Part shown: positions 8,010 through 18,900 of the stretch, in pieces
Layout of the letters: the number at the start of each line of letters is the position of its first letter
Position numbering within the stretch: the first letter of the stretch is position 1
Assembly (NCBI RefSeq): GCF_009846525.1
Contig: NZ_CP024621.1
Span: forward strand, 2,480,001-2,544,000
Reading direction: 5' to 3'
DNA length: 64,000 nt
Origin: Halomonas meridiana
GTDB taxonomy: Bacteria; Pseudomonadota; Gammaproteobacteria; Pseudomonadales; Halomonadaceae
Position numbers and translations under genes: made by a program
The notes under the pieces: generated by a model
Seen by the model: only the letters and a program-made list of their open reading frames with translations
What the model was told of the DNA's origin: nothing
The model's database searches: none

Positions 8010-10025
8010 TTAATCGAAGAGCGCCATAGGGTCGAACTGCTCCGGCAGCTTCACGATGACCCCATCGCGCCCCTGTCCTTTGGCTTCATAACTGGCGGCA
8101 TCCGCACGGGAAAGCGCCATTTCGACCGTCTCGTCGTTCTCGTCGAAGGTCGTCACGCCGATACTCAGGGTCACGGTGTACTCTTTACCCTCATGGGTAA
8201 CGGACACCTCGCTTACCGCCTGACGCAGAGACTCCGCAATACGCTCGGCTTGACTCAACGTGCAGCTAGGCAGCAGCACCCCAAACTCGTCTCCCCCCTG
8301 GCGTGCCACGTGGTCACTACGGCGCACTTCCCACGCCACGATTTGGGCGATCCGGCGAAGCATTTCATCCCCCAAGGCATGACCACCCTCATCGTTGATG
8401 GGTTTGAAGTGATCCAAGTCGAACAGCAGTAACGCAGAGGGGGTGCTGGTCTTCTGGAAGTCGGCAAACGCCTCCTCCAAACGGCGATCGAACCCACGTC
8501 GGTTGAGCAGCCCCGTCAGCGGGTCGTGCTCCGCCTCCCAGCGCTGCAACGCCTCCTGTTGGCGGCGCTCGGTGATATCTTTAACGACCCCCACCAAGCC
8601 CAACGAATGACCGCCTTTCGAGAGCATGACCACACGGGCGTGAATGTCCAGCCATAGCGTTTCCTGATCGCTGCGTATGAACCGCAGCTGACGAACGAAA
8701 TCGCTGCCGGTTTTCAAGCTGTGCACCCACATATCCCTGGCACCCTGTCTATCATCAGGGTGAACCTGCTCCATCCATGTTTCCATGGGCGTATCGGGGG
8801 GAATGTCCAACATCTCCAAGAGCGACGGGTTCATGTAAGTGATCTTGCCGCCAAAGTTGGCAACAAACATCCCTTGGGGCGTGGCACTCAGCACGGAATC
8901 CAAAAAGGCCTGGCGCTCTTGCAAATGACCGACCAACTGCTGACGCTCGTCCTCGACACGGTTAAACGTCACCGCGACTTGCTGCAACTCTTGCATGCTC
9001 GTGGCTAGGTCCAGACTCGCGCGCTGCCCCATCCCCACTTCACCAATTTGCGCTTCGAGATGATCCAATGGCTTGAGAATCCGCGCCAACAGCCACCACA
9101 GTAGTGGCATCATGATGAGCGCCAGCGCAAACCAGATACCCAGCAGCTTATAAATGAATCCTGAGAGCGGTAACTGTGCTTGGTCAGCGGGCAAAAACAG
9201 GCCAATCACCCAATCCGCCGGCCAAACCTGGGCATACGCTTGCAGGCTCACGTTCCCATCGGCCAGCTCGGTTACTCCCTCCCCCTTCCACCCTGCCAGC
9301 GCCAGCTCCAACAGGGGATTTAGCTGGTCACTGCGGAGGTCCGCATTGACCAGATCATTGTCAGGATGATAGAGAATCCTGCCCGATGCCGTGGCAACCG
9401 CTGCATACCCCTCCTCGCCTAGGCGAATGGTGCCCAGTCGGTTGAAGAGCCCACTGCTTTCCAGGCTGACGATACCGCCAATGAATCCTGCGAATTTGCC
9501 ATCCTCATCAATGCGCGGAACGCTAATAAGCACAAGGGGCATGCCGCTGGCTCGGCCGACGAACGGCTCACTCACATAGGGGCGACGAATGCCGCGCACC
9601 ATCTTGAAATATTCCAGCTCGGCGGTTTCCAAGCCCACCCGCCCGGTAACACTCGGCCAGTCACTGACGATGACTCCGTTTTCATCACTAATGACCAACC
9701 CCTCGAACCAAGCGAGCAGCGAGTCGTTCTTTTGCAGCTCATAGTTCAGCCACGTGGAATCATCGGACAGCCCTACGGCGCCATTGAGGCGCTCTAAAGC
9801 ATTGATACGTTGATTGATCTGTTGAGTGATTTCATCAGACAACAGGTTGGCCTGATAACGTAGGTGGGCGATGTTGGTCTCGTGCACCATGGTTTTACCC
9901 ACCTGCCACGCCATGCCCAGCACGGCCCCCGCCAAGATGGCCAGAGCACAAGAAAGTCCCAGCAACAGCCGGCTTTTTATAGAACGAAATGTAATCAGTC
10001 GATGAATCAGGGGGGCTAGGCGCAC
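8010..10025 (-). CDS. Membrane diguanylate cyclase (Cache-HAMP-PAS-GGDEF)
   Basis: A 671-residue inner-membrane protein predicted to make cyclic-di-GMP. TM1 is about 20-42. A periplasmic double-Cache sensor region runs about 45-280 (LVISDENGVIVSDWPS, YVSEPFVGRASGMPLVLIS). TM2 is about 288-312, followed by a HAMP linker, a PAS at about 370-490 (MFVANFGGKITYMNPSLLEM) and GGDEF at about 500-660. The catalytic motif is a full GGDEF (577-581), and an RRSD feedback-inhibition site lies five residues before it, so activity and product inhibition are both expected. The start is GTG 10025, with GGGA about 6 nt before it. No EAL domain. Confidence 0.93.
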   Translation of the reverse strand: MRLAPLIHRLITFRSIKSRLLLGLSCALAILAGAVLGMAWQVGKTMVHETNIAHLRYQANLLSDEITQQINQRINALERLNGAVGLSDDSTWLNYELQKNDSLLAWFEGLVISDENGVIVSDWPSVTGRVGLETAELEYFKMVRGIRRPYVSEPFVGRASGMPLVLISVPRIDEDGKFAGFIGGIVSLESSGLFNRLGTIRLGEEGYAAVATASGRILYHPDNDLVNADLRSDQLNPLLELALAGWKGEGVTELADGNVSLQAYAQVWPADWVIGLFLPADQAQLPLSGFIYKLLGIWFALALIMMPLLWWLLARILKPLDHLEAQIGEVGMGQRASLDLATSMQELQQVAVTFNRVEDERQQLVGHLQERQAFLDSVLSATPQGMFVANFGGKITYMNPSLLEMLDIPPDTPMETWMEQVHPDDRQGARDMWVHSLKTGSDFVRQLRFIRSDQETLWLDIHARVVMLSKGGHSLGLVGVVKDITERRQQEALQRWEAEHDPLTGLLNRRGFDRRLEEAFADFQKTSTPSALLLFDLDHFKPINDEGGHALGDEMLRRIAQIVAWEVRRSDHVARQGGDEFGVLLPSCTLSQAERIAESLRQAVSEVSVTHEGKEYTVTLSIGVTTFDENDETVEMALSRADAASYEAKGQGRDGVIVKLPEQFDPMALFD

Positions 10026-10289
10026 CAGAGTTCCCTATTTCGTTAACTTTCCTTAAATTGAGCCCTCAGTTTCAGCCTCAATCATGGTTCGAAAAATAAC
10101 TTACCAAAAACAAGTGAAAAGTGCGCGTTGATATAAGTCAACTTAGATAATTTTTTTCTAAACTGTTTCATCACGTAACGCAAGCTTCCGAACGATAAGC
10201 CAAGAGCGTGCGAATTGATAACCACGCTTATTTCACGTATGTTCGCCGCCTGTTTAGTTATCCCTTCTCGAAAAACTGTGGCCCTCTCC

Positions 10290-12317
10290 ATGGCAAAGCG
10301 TATCGCAGGTTACATGTACAACGGTGTTAGTAGAATTTCCGCTCTGGCAGCACTGCTACCTGAGTTCGATCATTTTGCCAAGATACGAACACTCACACCC
10401 AAGCCTCATGCTGTGATTGGCTGGGGATTGAAGCCGACCAGCATTGAGCCACGTCAGTATGCCAAGCGCCATCGGCTCCCCTATGTAGCGCTGGAGGATG
10501 GCTTCCTGCGTTCTCTAGGCTTGGGCGCCTCAGGCTATCAACCGGCCAGCGTGGTCGTCGACTACACCGGGATTTATTACGACGCATCCCAGCCCAGTGA
10601 TCTCGAAATTTGGCTAAACACAGTTGATTTCAGTAACGAAGAGCTAATCCGCGCCGAGCGCTGCATGGCCATGCTCAAGCGTTACCGGCTATCAAAATAC
10701 AACCACGCCATCGATACTCCCCCGCACGATACGAATGCAAACGTCCTCGTCGTCGACCAAACGGCAGGCGATGCGTCCATCGAGTATGGGGGTGCTAACG
10801 CGGACAGTTTTGCGACGATGCTCGAACATGCCTTGACGAATCACCCAAATGCACGAGTACTCGTCAAAATTCACCCTGACGTGATCGCTGGAGCAAAACG
10901 AGGGCATTTGACGAGTGCGCTTGATCACCCACGCTGCCAAGTCATTAGTGAAGACATCAACCCCTGGGCACTGTTCGATCAAGTAGATGACGTATATGTG
11001 GTCACCAGCCAGCTTGGCTTTGAAGCTCTAATAGCGGGAAAGCGCGTTCATTGCTTTGGGCTGCCATTTTACGCGGGATGGGGACTCACCCACGACCAAA
11101 TGCAGTGCCCCAGGCGCGCTAGAAAACGCTCGCTAAAGGAGGTTTTTGCAGCCGCTTATTTACGCTATGCGCGCTACGCCAACCCTTACACAGGTCAATC
11201 ATCAACGCTTGAGGACACCATTACTCTCATCGCCGATCAAAGACGTCAGCAAGAGCGCCTGAGAGGAAACTGGGTAGCCTGTGGCTTCTCTTCATGGAAA
11301 AAAGAGTTCATTGGCTACTTCCTCGGGCCCGCCGCCGTCATTCAATATCAAGACCAGCTCCCGCAGCGACTGTCGAGTCACGCTGAAGCGCCCAATTACT
11401 TGGCATGGTCCAGCAGTTTGGATTCAAGCTTTCTCTCTCAAAATGCCGAGCACCTACATAAAGTGTGGCGCATTGAAGACGGCTTCATAAGATCAGTGGG
11501 ACTGGGGACCGATCTCACTACGCCATTATCGCTGGCTATCGATAATCAAGGGATATACTACGATCCTTCCCAAGCCAGTGAATTAGAAACTCTGTTAGAG
11601 AATGCACACTTCGATGATGCGCTACTCATTCGCGCCGCCAAACTTCGCGAACGCTTAGTAGCGCTCAAGCTTTCGAAATATAACGTGGCCGGTAAAGCAG
11701 ATTTGTCTCTCCCCCGCCATCGACACATCATCCTGGTGCCAGGGCAGGTCGAAACGGATGCATCCATCGCCACGGGATCGCCCGAAATCAGCACCAACAG
11801 CGACCTACTTCGCGCCGTTAGGCAAAAACGGCCCGATGCTTTCATCATTTACAAAGCCCATCCAGACGTCATCAGTGGGGCACGGGTTGGGAAACTCGAT
11901 AGCGATGCCAAACGGCTGTATGATTTAGATGGCAGTCACATGTCCATCACTGCTTTGTTAGACAACGTGCACGGCGTGCACACAATGAGTTCACTGACTG
12001 GGTTTGAGGCTTTATTGCGCTATCGTCAGGTAACTACGTACGGGTTACCTTTCTATGCAGGCTGGGGAATCACTGACGATGCCATGCACTGCTCCAGGCG
12101 CACACGCAAACTCAATTTGGATGAGCTGGTAGCAGCAACGCTGCTTCTCTACCCTAGCTACGTCGATCCCGCCTCTGGACAATTGTGCAACGCCGAAACG
12201 GTGGTCACGCTACTGGAGCAAGCCAAGGCCAAACAGCCGCACTCTCAGAAACACTCGATCACATGGAAACAACAACTGTACCGCTGGTATCGTTACTTGC
12301 TGAAAGGAAGGCGCTAA
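10290..12317 (+). CDS. kpsC: KpsC-like capsule Kdo-linker glycosyltransferase
   Basis: About 675 residues, as in E. coli KpsC and close to WcbA/LipA-type proteins. KpsC extends the poly-beta-Kdo linker on lyso/phosphatidylglycerol at the inner face of the cytoplasmic membrane (family knowledge). Two homologous halves are visible. The first carries YVALEDGFLRSLGLG, VLVDQTAGDASI and GLPFYAGWGLT. The second repeats these as WRIEDGFIRSVGLG, VPGQVETDASI and GLPFYAGWGIT, matching the two transferase modules of the family. The frame is open back to ATG 10215. ATG 10290 gives family-like length, but ATG 10314 is also possible and neither has a clear ribosome site. It heads the dense plus-strand operon, with kpsS starting 1 bp after its stop. 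Confidence 0.93.
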   Translation: MAKRIAGYMYNGVSRISALAALLPEFDHFAKIRTLTPKPHAVIGWGLKPTSIEPRQYAKRHRLPYVALEDGFLRSLGLGASGYQPASVVVDYTGIYYDASQPSDLEIWLNTVDFSNEELIRAERCMAMLKRYRLSKYNHAIDTPPHDTNANVLVVDQTAGDASIEYGGANADSFATMLEHALTNHPNARVLVKIHPDVIAGAKRGHLTSALDHPRCQVISEDINPWALFDQVDDVYVVTSQLGFEALIAGKRVHCFGLPFYAGWGLTHDQMQCPRRARKRSLKEVFAAAYLRYARYANPYTGQSSTLEDTITLIADQRRQQERLRGNWVACGFSSWKKEFIGYFLGPAAVIQYQDQLPQRLSSHAEAPNYLAWSSSLDSSFLSQNAEHLHKVWRIEDGFIRSVGLGTDLTTPLSLAIDNQGIYYDPSQASELETLLENAHFDDALLIRAAKLRERLVALKLSKYNVAGKADLSLPRHRHIILVPGQVETDASIATGSPEISTNSDLLRAVRQKRPDAFIIYKAHPDVISGARVGKLDSDAKRLYDLDGSHMSITALLDNVHGVHTMSSLTGFEALLRYRQVTTYGLPFYAGWGITDDAMHCSRRTRKLNLDELVAATLLLYPSYVDPASGQLCNAETVVTLLEQAKAKQPHSQKHSITWKQQLYRWYRYLLKGRR

Positions 12318-12318
12318 C

Positions 12319-13554
12319 TTGAATCAAAAACGCTCGTTTTTATTCCTGCAAGGGGTATGCTCGCCCTTTTACCAGCGCCTAGCCCGTCGACTCACCAGCG
12401 ATGGTCACCGTGTCGTTAAAGTCAACTTCAATGCAGGGGATATCCTCTACTGGCAGGGTACCCAGAGTCCTGCACACCTGTTTCGTGGTTCACTGAGTCA
12501 ACTGCCCGATTACGTAGAGTCGCTGTGGCAGCGTTATAACATTACCGACCAAGTCATGTTCGGCGATCGTCGACCGGTGCACAGGCCAGCGATCGAACGG
12601 GCGTCAGATGTCGACATCCGCACCCATGTGTTCGAAGAAGGCTATTTTCGCCCCTATTGGATTACCCTCGAGCGTGATGGCGTCAATAGTCATTCGCGCC
12701 TACCAAGAGATCCGGCTTGGTTTTACGAGACAGGTAAAGCGTTGCCGACACCGCCTCAACCTGTCCGCTTCAACTCGCCATTCAAGATACGCGCTCGTCA
12801 TGACGTCGCCTATCATGTGGCCGGGCTGTTAAACCCCATCATCGCCCCACGCTATCGCAACCACTCTCCCATCTCCGCGCCGATTGAGTATGCAGGCTAT
12901 ATCAGACGCTTCAGACAGCTGAAAGCGTGGAAGGTGCGCGACGCTGGGCGTATTAAAGAGATGATTGCCAGCGGCACGCCCTATTTCATGCTGCCACTCC
13001 AGCTCAATACGGATGCACAAATCCGTGACCACTCCTCCTATACAACCATGGAAGAGGTCATGGATGACGTGATGAGATCATTTGCTCAGTATGCGCCCAG
13101 TGATGCATTGCTCTGCATCAAAAACCATCCTTTGGACATGGGCCTCGTCGACTACCCCAACATCATTGCACGGCTCTCGGCTTTTTACGGCCTCGACGGA
13201 CGCATCGTTTACCTAGAGTCTGGAGACCTCAATCAGCTACTGGAGCATGCGACGGGCACAGTCACGGTCAACAGCACCGTAGGCCTAGTATCTTTGGAGC
13301 ACCAGTGCCCGACCTTTACGCTGAGTGACCCAATTTACAATTTAGCGGGCCTTACCTTCAAAGGATCCTTAGAGGCTTTTTGGCAGCAACCACCGCCCCC
13401 CAGCGCCCAACTATTTGCCTATTTTCGTAACACCGTCATGCACGCTACCCAGATAAACGGCGGTTTTTACTGCCAGCCAGGCATCGATCTCGCGGTCAAT
13501 AACGCCGCCCATATATTAGAAGCCTGCCCATCACCGCTGGAGAAGCTGCTTTGA
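12319..13554 (+). CDS. kpsS: KpsS-like capsule Kdo transferase
   Basis: 411 residues. KpsS family proteins (WcbO, LipB, RkpJ relatives) add the first Kdo to the lipid acceptor of ABC-exported capsules. Marks include FLQGVCSPFYQRLARRL at the N terminus, the VFEEGYFRPYWITLERDGVN segment, LCIKNHPLDMG, and VNSTVGLVSLEHQCP in the CMP-sugar-binding half. The start is TTG 12319, supported by AGGAAGG about 10 nt upstream and by the family-like N terminus. The spacing to kpsC is 1 bp and the stop overlaps the next TTG start by 4 bp, so translational coupling is likely. Confidence 0.93.
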   Translation: MNQKRSFLFLQGVCSPFYQRLARRLTSDGHRVVKVNFNAGDILYWQGTQSPAHLFRGSLSQLPDYVESLWQRYNITDQVMFGDRRPVHRPAIERASDVDIRTHVFEEGYFRPYWITLERDGVNSHSRLPRDPAWFYETGKALPTPPQPVRFNSPFKIRARHDVAYHVAGLLNPIIAPRYRNHSPISAPIEYAGYIRRFRQLKAWKVRDAGRIKEMIASGTPYFMLPLQLNTDAQIRDHSSYTTMEEVMDDVMRSFAQYAPSDALLCIKNHPLDMGLVDYPNIIARLSAFYGLDGRIVYLESGDLNQLLEHATGTVTVNSTVGLVSLEHQCPTFTLSDPIYNLAGLTFKGSLEAFWQQPPPPSAQLFAYFRNTVMHATQINGGFYCQPGIDLAVNNAAHILEACPSPLEKLL

Positions 13555-14372
13555 GTGTTGACGCCACAACCGATCCCACAACTTTGGAACAGACAAAACG
13601 TTCACGCTGCGTGCTAATCACCGGCGCGACGGGGGCCATCGGCGGAGCGCTCGCCAAGGAGTATGCCTCCCCACAGACGCATCTCATTCTGCATGGCCGT
13701 AACACCGCGGCACTGGAACAGGTGGCCAGCGCCTGCCGAGAGAAAGGCGCGCAAGTGACGCTCTCCTCCATCAATCTCACCGATGAAAATGAACTTGCAC
13801 AGTGGCTGACGACGCTCAGCGCCGAGCAGCTACCGGATATCGTCATCGCTAACGCGGGCAAGAACACACATCCCGAGCAGTTGGGTGAGCTCGAGCCTTG
13901 GACAGACGTTCAAGTCCTGCTGGATATCAACCTCACCACCCCCATTGCCATGGCGCACCACTTGGTGCCCGCCATGCGCGAACGAGGTAGTGGACAGCTG
14001 GTCTTTATCAGCTCACTGGCTGGTTGGCATGGGCTACCCAGCACGCCCACGTACAGCGCCAGCAAAGCAGGCATTAAAGCGTATGGCGAAGCCTTGCGGG
14101 GCTTGCTAGCCCCCTGTGGCATCGGGGTGACGGTGATCATGCCCGGCTACGTTACCTCCCCCATGTGCAATGCCATGCCCGGCCCTAAACCCTGGGAGTG
14201 GCCGCCAGAGCGCGCTGCAAAAGTGATTGCTCGCGGTATCGGTGCCAACCGTGCACGGGTTAGCTTTCCCTTTCCGTTGAATTTTGGCACTTGGTGGCTG
14301 GCCATCTTGCCAGCGGGCGTGTCGCAGTGGCTCATCAAACGGCTGGGTTTTGATCATGTAGGGGGCCAGTAA
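13551..14372 (+). CDS. Short-chain dehydrogenase/reductase (WcbP/RkpH-like)
   Basis: 273 residues, classical SDR. The cofactor motif is TGATGAIGG, the NAG motif sits in VIANAGKN, and catalytic Ser and Tyr-x3-Lys are seen in FISSLAGW and YSASKAG. A hydrophobic C-terminal stretch (WWLAILPAGVSQWLIKRLGF) may attach it to the membrane, as in 3-ketosphinganine reductases. By position between kpsS and a PKS/oxoamine-synthase pair, reduction of a 3-keto group on a lipid intermediate is the most economical role (inference). The start is TTG 13551, overlapping the kpsS stop (TTGA). Confidence 0.88.
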   Translation: MSVDATTDPTTLEQTKRSRCVLITGATGAIGGALAKEYASPQTHLILHGRNTAALEQVASACREKGAQVTLSSINLTDENELAQWLTTLSAEQLPDIVIANAGKNTHPEQLGELEPWTDVQVLLDINLTTPIAMAHHLVPAMRERGSGQLVFISSLAGWHGLPSTPTYSASKAGIKAYGEALRGLLAPCGIGVTVIMPGYVTSPMCNAMPGPKPWEWPPERAAKVIARGIGANRARVSFPFPLNFGTWWLAILPAGVSQWLIKRLGFDHVGGQ

Positions 14373-14373
14373 G

Positions 14374-15993
14374 ATGCTCTCCAGCCTATTAGTGTCGCTT
14401 AGTCTGCCATTATTGGTAGGGCTATTGGGCAGCTTAGCGTTTGAAGCGCTGCTATCTCCAAGGCCTACTCCCCTCTGGAAGCGCTCCATCGCCGCGAACA
14501 CCATCCACTTAGGCAGCTGGTTACTGCTATTTGGGATGTTCACGCTGCTACTTCAGCGCCCCTGGTTTGCCGTGGTCTTTGTGCTTTCACTACAACTGGT
14601 AGTGATTCAATCGAGCAATACCAAGTCCAAAACGCTCAACGAGCCGTTTATTTGCCACGACTTTGAGTACTTTTGGGACGCCATTCTGCACCCACGCCTT
14701 TATGTTCCCTTTTTTGGCATTGGCCTCGCCATCGCTGCCAGCAGCGCGGGGGCCATCGCCATTGGCAGCTTCCTCTATTTGGAATCGTCACTGATTAGCC
14801 AATGGGGCGCTGGGCTCTTTTTGCAAAGCACCGTATTACTCATTGGGCTGGGCGCACTGCTGCTGGGGATTGGGTTACGCTCACTGGCAGCCGTTTCCCT
14901 CCAACCCGTGGATGACCTTCACCGTGTTGGGCTACATGCTAGCCTTTGGGCCTACGGTGTAGCGTTAATGCGTTCGTCACCACCTGATCCCTCGGCATCG
15001 CCCTACACCGCTGCCAGCCAGCAGGCGGCGGCCGCCCCCCAGGACATCGCCACGCTACCCAATGTGGTACTGGTCCAGAGCGAATCATTTTTCGATCCGC
15101 GCCCATGGTGCCCAGAGGTCGCCCCGTCGCTGCTGCAACATTTCGACACCACTTTTACCGAGGCCGTCGAAAAGGGTGAGTTGAGCGTACCCGCTTGGGG
15201 CGCCAATACCGTACGCACCGAGTGCGCGGTGCTCACAGGCCTGACACCCAGCGATTGGGGCCCACGACAATTCAACCCCTACCGCACGCTAAGCCGCCAC
15301 CCGCTGCCCAGCGTGGCGAGCGCTTTTCGCGCGCAGGGTTACCGCACTATTTGCGTGCACCCTTACCCCGCTACCTTTTACATGCGCGATAAGGTCATTC
15401 CGCAGCTAGGCTTTGATACCTTTATCGATATCAGCGCGTTTAGCAGCAGCGATAAGCACGGGCAGTACATAGGCGACCGAGCCGTGGCACGAAAGGTTGG
15501 ACGCCTGCTGAAAGATGACGATAATAGGCCGCTATTTATTTTTGTGATCACCATGGAAAACCACGGCCCGCTGCATCTGGAAGCGCCCCAACAGGCACGT
15601 TTGGCCGATACGCTGCCGAACGCCGCGTGGCCGCTTCCAGGCCATCTGCGGGAGCTCGCCGTTTACTTGCACCATTTAGGTGAAGCTGATCAAATGCTGG
15701 CAAGCGTTAAAACAGCGCTAAACGAGAGCACGAGGCCTGGAATACTGGGCTGGTATGGCGACCACGTCCCTATACTGCCCGATGCGTATGGGTACTTCAT
15801 GCCCCCTACGGGCAGCACCCCATACATGATATGGTCAACGCAACCAACACCGCCTGACCAAATGCCTGCCGAGCAACCGCCGCAGGGAATAGCAGCCAAC
15901 GAACTTGGCGTCCGGCTATTTAAACAAGTGTTTGGACGCGATATAAGTAACGATGTGATCAAGGCAGAACCAGAACCTCAGGAGCAAGAATGA
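14374..15993 (+). CDS. LTA synthase-family membrane phosphotransferase (WcbQ-like)
   Basis: 539 residues: four or five N-terminal membrane segments (about 5-27, 47-90, 110-135, 150-175) followed by a periplasmic alkaline-phosphatase-superfamily domain. Motifs are VVLVQSESFFD (metal), GANTVRTECAVLTG with the likely nucleophile Thr279, ITMENHGPLH, and GWYGDHVPIL. The CxPxR formylglycine motif of true sulfatases is absent, so a phosphoglycerol- or phosphoethanolamine-type transferase is more likely than a sulfatase. Homologues sit in wcb and rkp type capsule loci. A 1 bp gap follows the SDR, and a 4-bp ATGA overlap joins it to the PKS gene. The group transferred is unknown. Confidence 0.82.
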   Translation: MLSSLLVSLSLPLLVGLLGSLAFEALLSPRPTPLWKRSIAANTIHLGSWLLLFGMFTLLLQRPWFAVVFVLSLQLVVIQSSNTKSKTLNEPFICHDFEYFWDAILHPRLYVPFFGIGLAIAASSAGAIAIGSFLYLESSLISQWGAGLFLQSTVLLIGLGALLLGIGLRSLAAVSLQPVDDLHRVGLHASLWAYGVALMRSSPPDPSASPYTAASQQAAAAPQDIATLPNVVLVQSESFFDPRPWCPEVAPSLLQHFDTTFTEAVEKGELSVPAWGANTVRTECAVLTGLTPSDWGPRQFNPYRTLSRHPLPSVASAFRAQGYRTICVHPYPATFYMRDKVIPQLGFDTFIDISAFSSSDKHGQYIGDRAVARKVGRLLKDDDNRPLFIFVITMENHGPLHLEAPQQARLADTLPNAAWPLPGHLRELAVYLHHLGEADQMLASVKTALNESTRPGILGWYGDHVPILPDAYGYFMPPTGSTPYMIWSTQPTPPDQMPAEQPPQGIAANELGVRLFKQVFGRDISNDVIKAEPEPQEQE

Positions 15994-18900
15994 CTAAACG
16001 TGTGGCCATCATCGGTGCCGCCCATCGTTTCCCCGGCACCACCCCTGAAACGTTCTGGCAAGACCTGCAAGCCGAAAAAGACCTCGTCACCCAAGTGGCC
16101 CCAGATCGCTGGAGCCATGAAGCCTTTTGGCACCCAGATAAACGCCACCCTGGCACCAGCGTTACCTTTGCTGCGGGCAGCCTGGGCGATATCAGCGGGT
16201 TCGACGCAGAGTTTTTCGGTATTTCCCCACGCGAAGCGGCCAATATGGATCCGCAGCAGCGCATGCTGCTGGAACTCGCCTGGGAAACCATGGAAAGCGC
16301 CGGCATTGTGCCCAGCACTCTGCGTGGCAGCCAGTGCGGCGTTTTCCTGGGCGTCGCCAGTCTTGACTACTCTTACCGTTTAGCCGATGACATGTCGGCT
16401 ATTGATGCTTCGACCGCCACGGGCAACACCTCGAGCATCGCCTCCAACCGCCTCTCTTATGTGTTTGACTTGCATGGCCCCAGCATGTCGCTGGACACCG
16501 CGTGCTCGTCCTCCATGGTGGCGTTTCACCAGGCTTGCCAATCCATTCGCAGCGGTGAAACGACCATGGCACTGGCGGGCGGTATCAGCCTGCACTTGCA
16601 CCCCTACGGCTTTATCATTTTCTCTAAAGCCAGCATGCTCTCGCCCACCGGCCGCTGCCAAGTGTTCGATGAAGCGGGCAACGGCTACGTGCGCTCGGAA
16701 GGGGCTGGCCTATTCCTGCTCAAGGACTACGACCTAGCCGTTGCCGACGGCGATAACATTCTGGCCGTGGTCGCAGGCTCAGCGGTGAATACCGATGGTC
16801 ATAAATCGGGTCTGACGGTACCGAACCCCAGCGCCCAAACCGATCTTATGCGCCGAGCTTACGAACAGGCCGGTATCTCCCCCGATGAGATCGACTATTT
16901 AGAAGCACACGGCACTGGCACCGCCGTTGGCGACCCGATTGAAACCCGCGCCATTGGCGAAGCGATTGGCAAACATCGCCAAACGCCGCTGCTGATCGGC
17001 TCGGTGAAGAGTAACGTAGGCCACCTGGAAACCGCCTCAGGCGTCGCCGGGCTTGCGAAAGCACTGTACAGCCTACAGCACCGTGAAGTCCCCGCGACCA
17101 TCGGCATTCGTAAGCTGAACCCACGCATCAAATTCGATGAGTGGAATTTAAGCGTGGTCACCAAAGCCCAGCCGCTAAAACCCGAAGGCCGCTTGGTGAT
17201 TGGCATTAACTCGTTTGGCTTTGGTGGTGCTAACGCCCACGTGATTTTGGAAAGCGCACCGGAAAAAACCGCAGCGCCTCGCCAAACACCGGATACCCCG
17301 CTGCCCATTCGTTTAAGCGCCCAAAGCGAAGCAGCGCTAACGGAAAACGCCCTTGCCCTGTCTAAGCACCTTCAGGAAGCTGGCCAAGGGTTTTACGATA
17401 TCGCCCATACGCTGTTCCATCACCGTGAGCAGCACAGCCACGGCGCACTATGCTTCGCCAGCAGTGCAGAAGAAGCAGCCACGGCACTGCGCCAGTTTGC
17501 CGAAGGCGAAGCCAGCCAGGTCATGACGCTGGAGCGCCTCGCCAACGCCAGGGGCCCGGTGTTCGTTTATGACGGTAACGGCTGCCAGTGGGAAACCATG
17601 GGCCACGACCTACTGGATACCGACGCCGACTTCACTGCTGCCATTGACCGCGTCGATGCCCTGTTCCAGCGCTACGGCAGCTTTTCACTGCGTGACGAAT
17701 TAGCAGGCCGTAACCAGCCTGAAGGCGAAGAGAGCCGCTTCGTACGCACCGAAATCGCCCAGCCTGCGCTATTTGCCCTGCAAGTGGCGCTCACCGAGTG
17801 GCTAAAAGCCCAAGGCATTACCCCTGCTGCCGTATTTGGTCACAGCGTGGGCGAAGTTGCCGCCGCTTGGGCCTCCGGCGCGCTCAGCCTGGAAGATGCG
17901 GTCAAAGTCATCTATTACCGCAGCGATTTCCAAGGCAAAACCCGTGGCTTGGGTGAGATGACCGCAGTGGCGATGAGCGCTGAAGAGATCGCCCCTTGGC
18001 TTGCCAAACCAGCATTTGACCGCGTAAGCCTAGCAGGCATTAATAGCCCCAAAGGCATTACCCTAGCAGGCGACCGCGGCCAGCTTAGCGAGCTGGAAGC
18101 CGCACTGAGCGCCGAGGGCACCTTTGCCAAGCGGCTGCCGCTTGATTACGCCTTCCATAGCCCCGCCATGGATAGCATCCAGGCAGGCGTGGTTGATGCT
18201 CTCGCGGATATCAAGCCCCAAGCCACAGAGATCCCCTATTTCTCTACGGTGACAGGCGCGCTCAGTGAAGGGACGAAACTGGATGCCCACTACTGGTGGC
18301 TCAATATTCGCGAGCCGGTGCTGTTCGATAGCGCCGCCACCGCATTGATTGAGCAAGGCTACAACGTCTTCGTCGAAGTCGGCGCGCACCCGATCTTGCG
18401 CCGCTACCTCAACGAATCGCTGCGCCAGCAAGAGCGCAGCGGCCTAGTGTTCGGCACCATTGAGCGCCACAAGCCTGGGTTAGACGGCTTGAACCGCACG
18501 CTCAGCCAGCTGCTACTCAGCGGATTAAGCGTCAACAGCCAGCGCTTCTTCCCGGTAGAGGGCCAGCGCGTCCTGCTGCCCCGATACTCATGGCAGCGCA
18601 CTCACCTATGGGTTCAAGGCACCAACGACGGCCAAGGCCTGCTATCACGCTATTACCAGCACCCACTGCTGGGTTACCCATTAGCGCAGCAAGAGCACAC
18701 CTGGGAAAGCCAGCTAGACACCAAGCGGCAGCCCTGGCTTGCCGACCACGTGGTAGGTGAAGGCGCGGTCTTCCCCGGCGCCGGGTTTGTAGAACTCGCG
18801 CTTGCCGCCGCGCTGCAGCAGAAAGAGACGCCAGTTCTGGATATCGAAGAGCTGGAAATTCGCGCCCCGCTGCTGCTGGACGGCCCTAACGGCCGCACCA

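Noticed and set aside
10215..10289. Longer N terminus of kpsC from ATG 10215
   Set aside because: No ribosome site, and the added 25 residues do not resemble the family. Later ATGs give the normal length.
14374..15993. Reading the gene as a true sulfatase acting on the sulfated polymer
   Set aside because: The formylglycine motif CxPxR is not present. Membrane segments plus a Thr nucleophile fit LTA-synthase-type transferases better.
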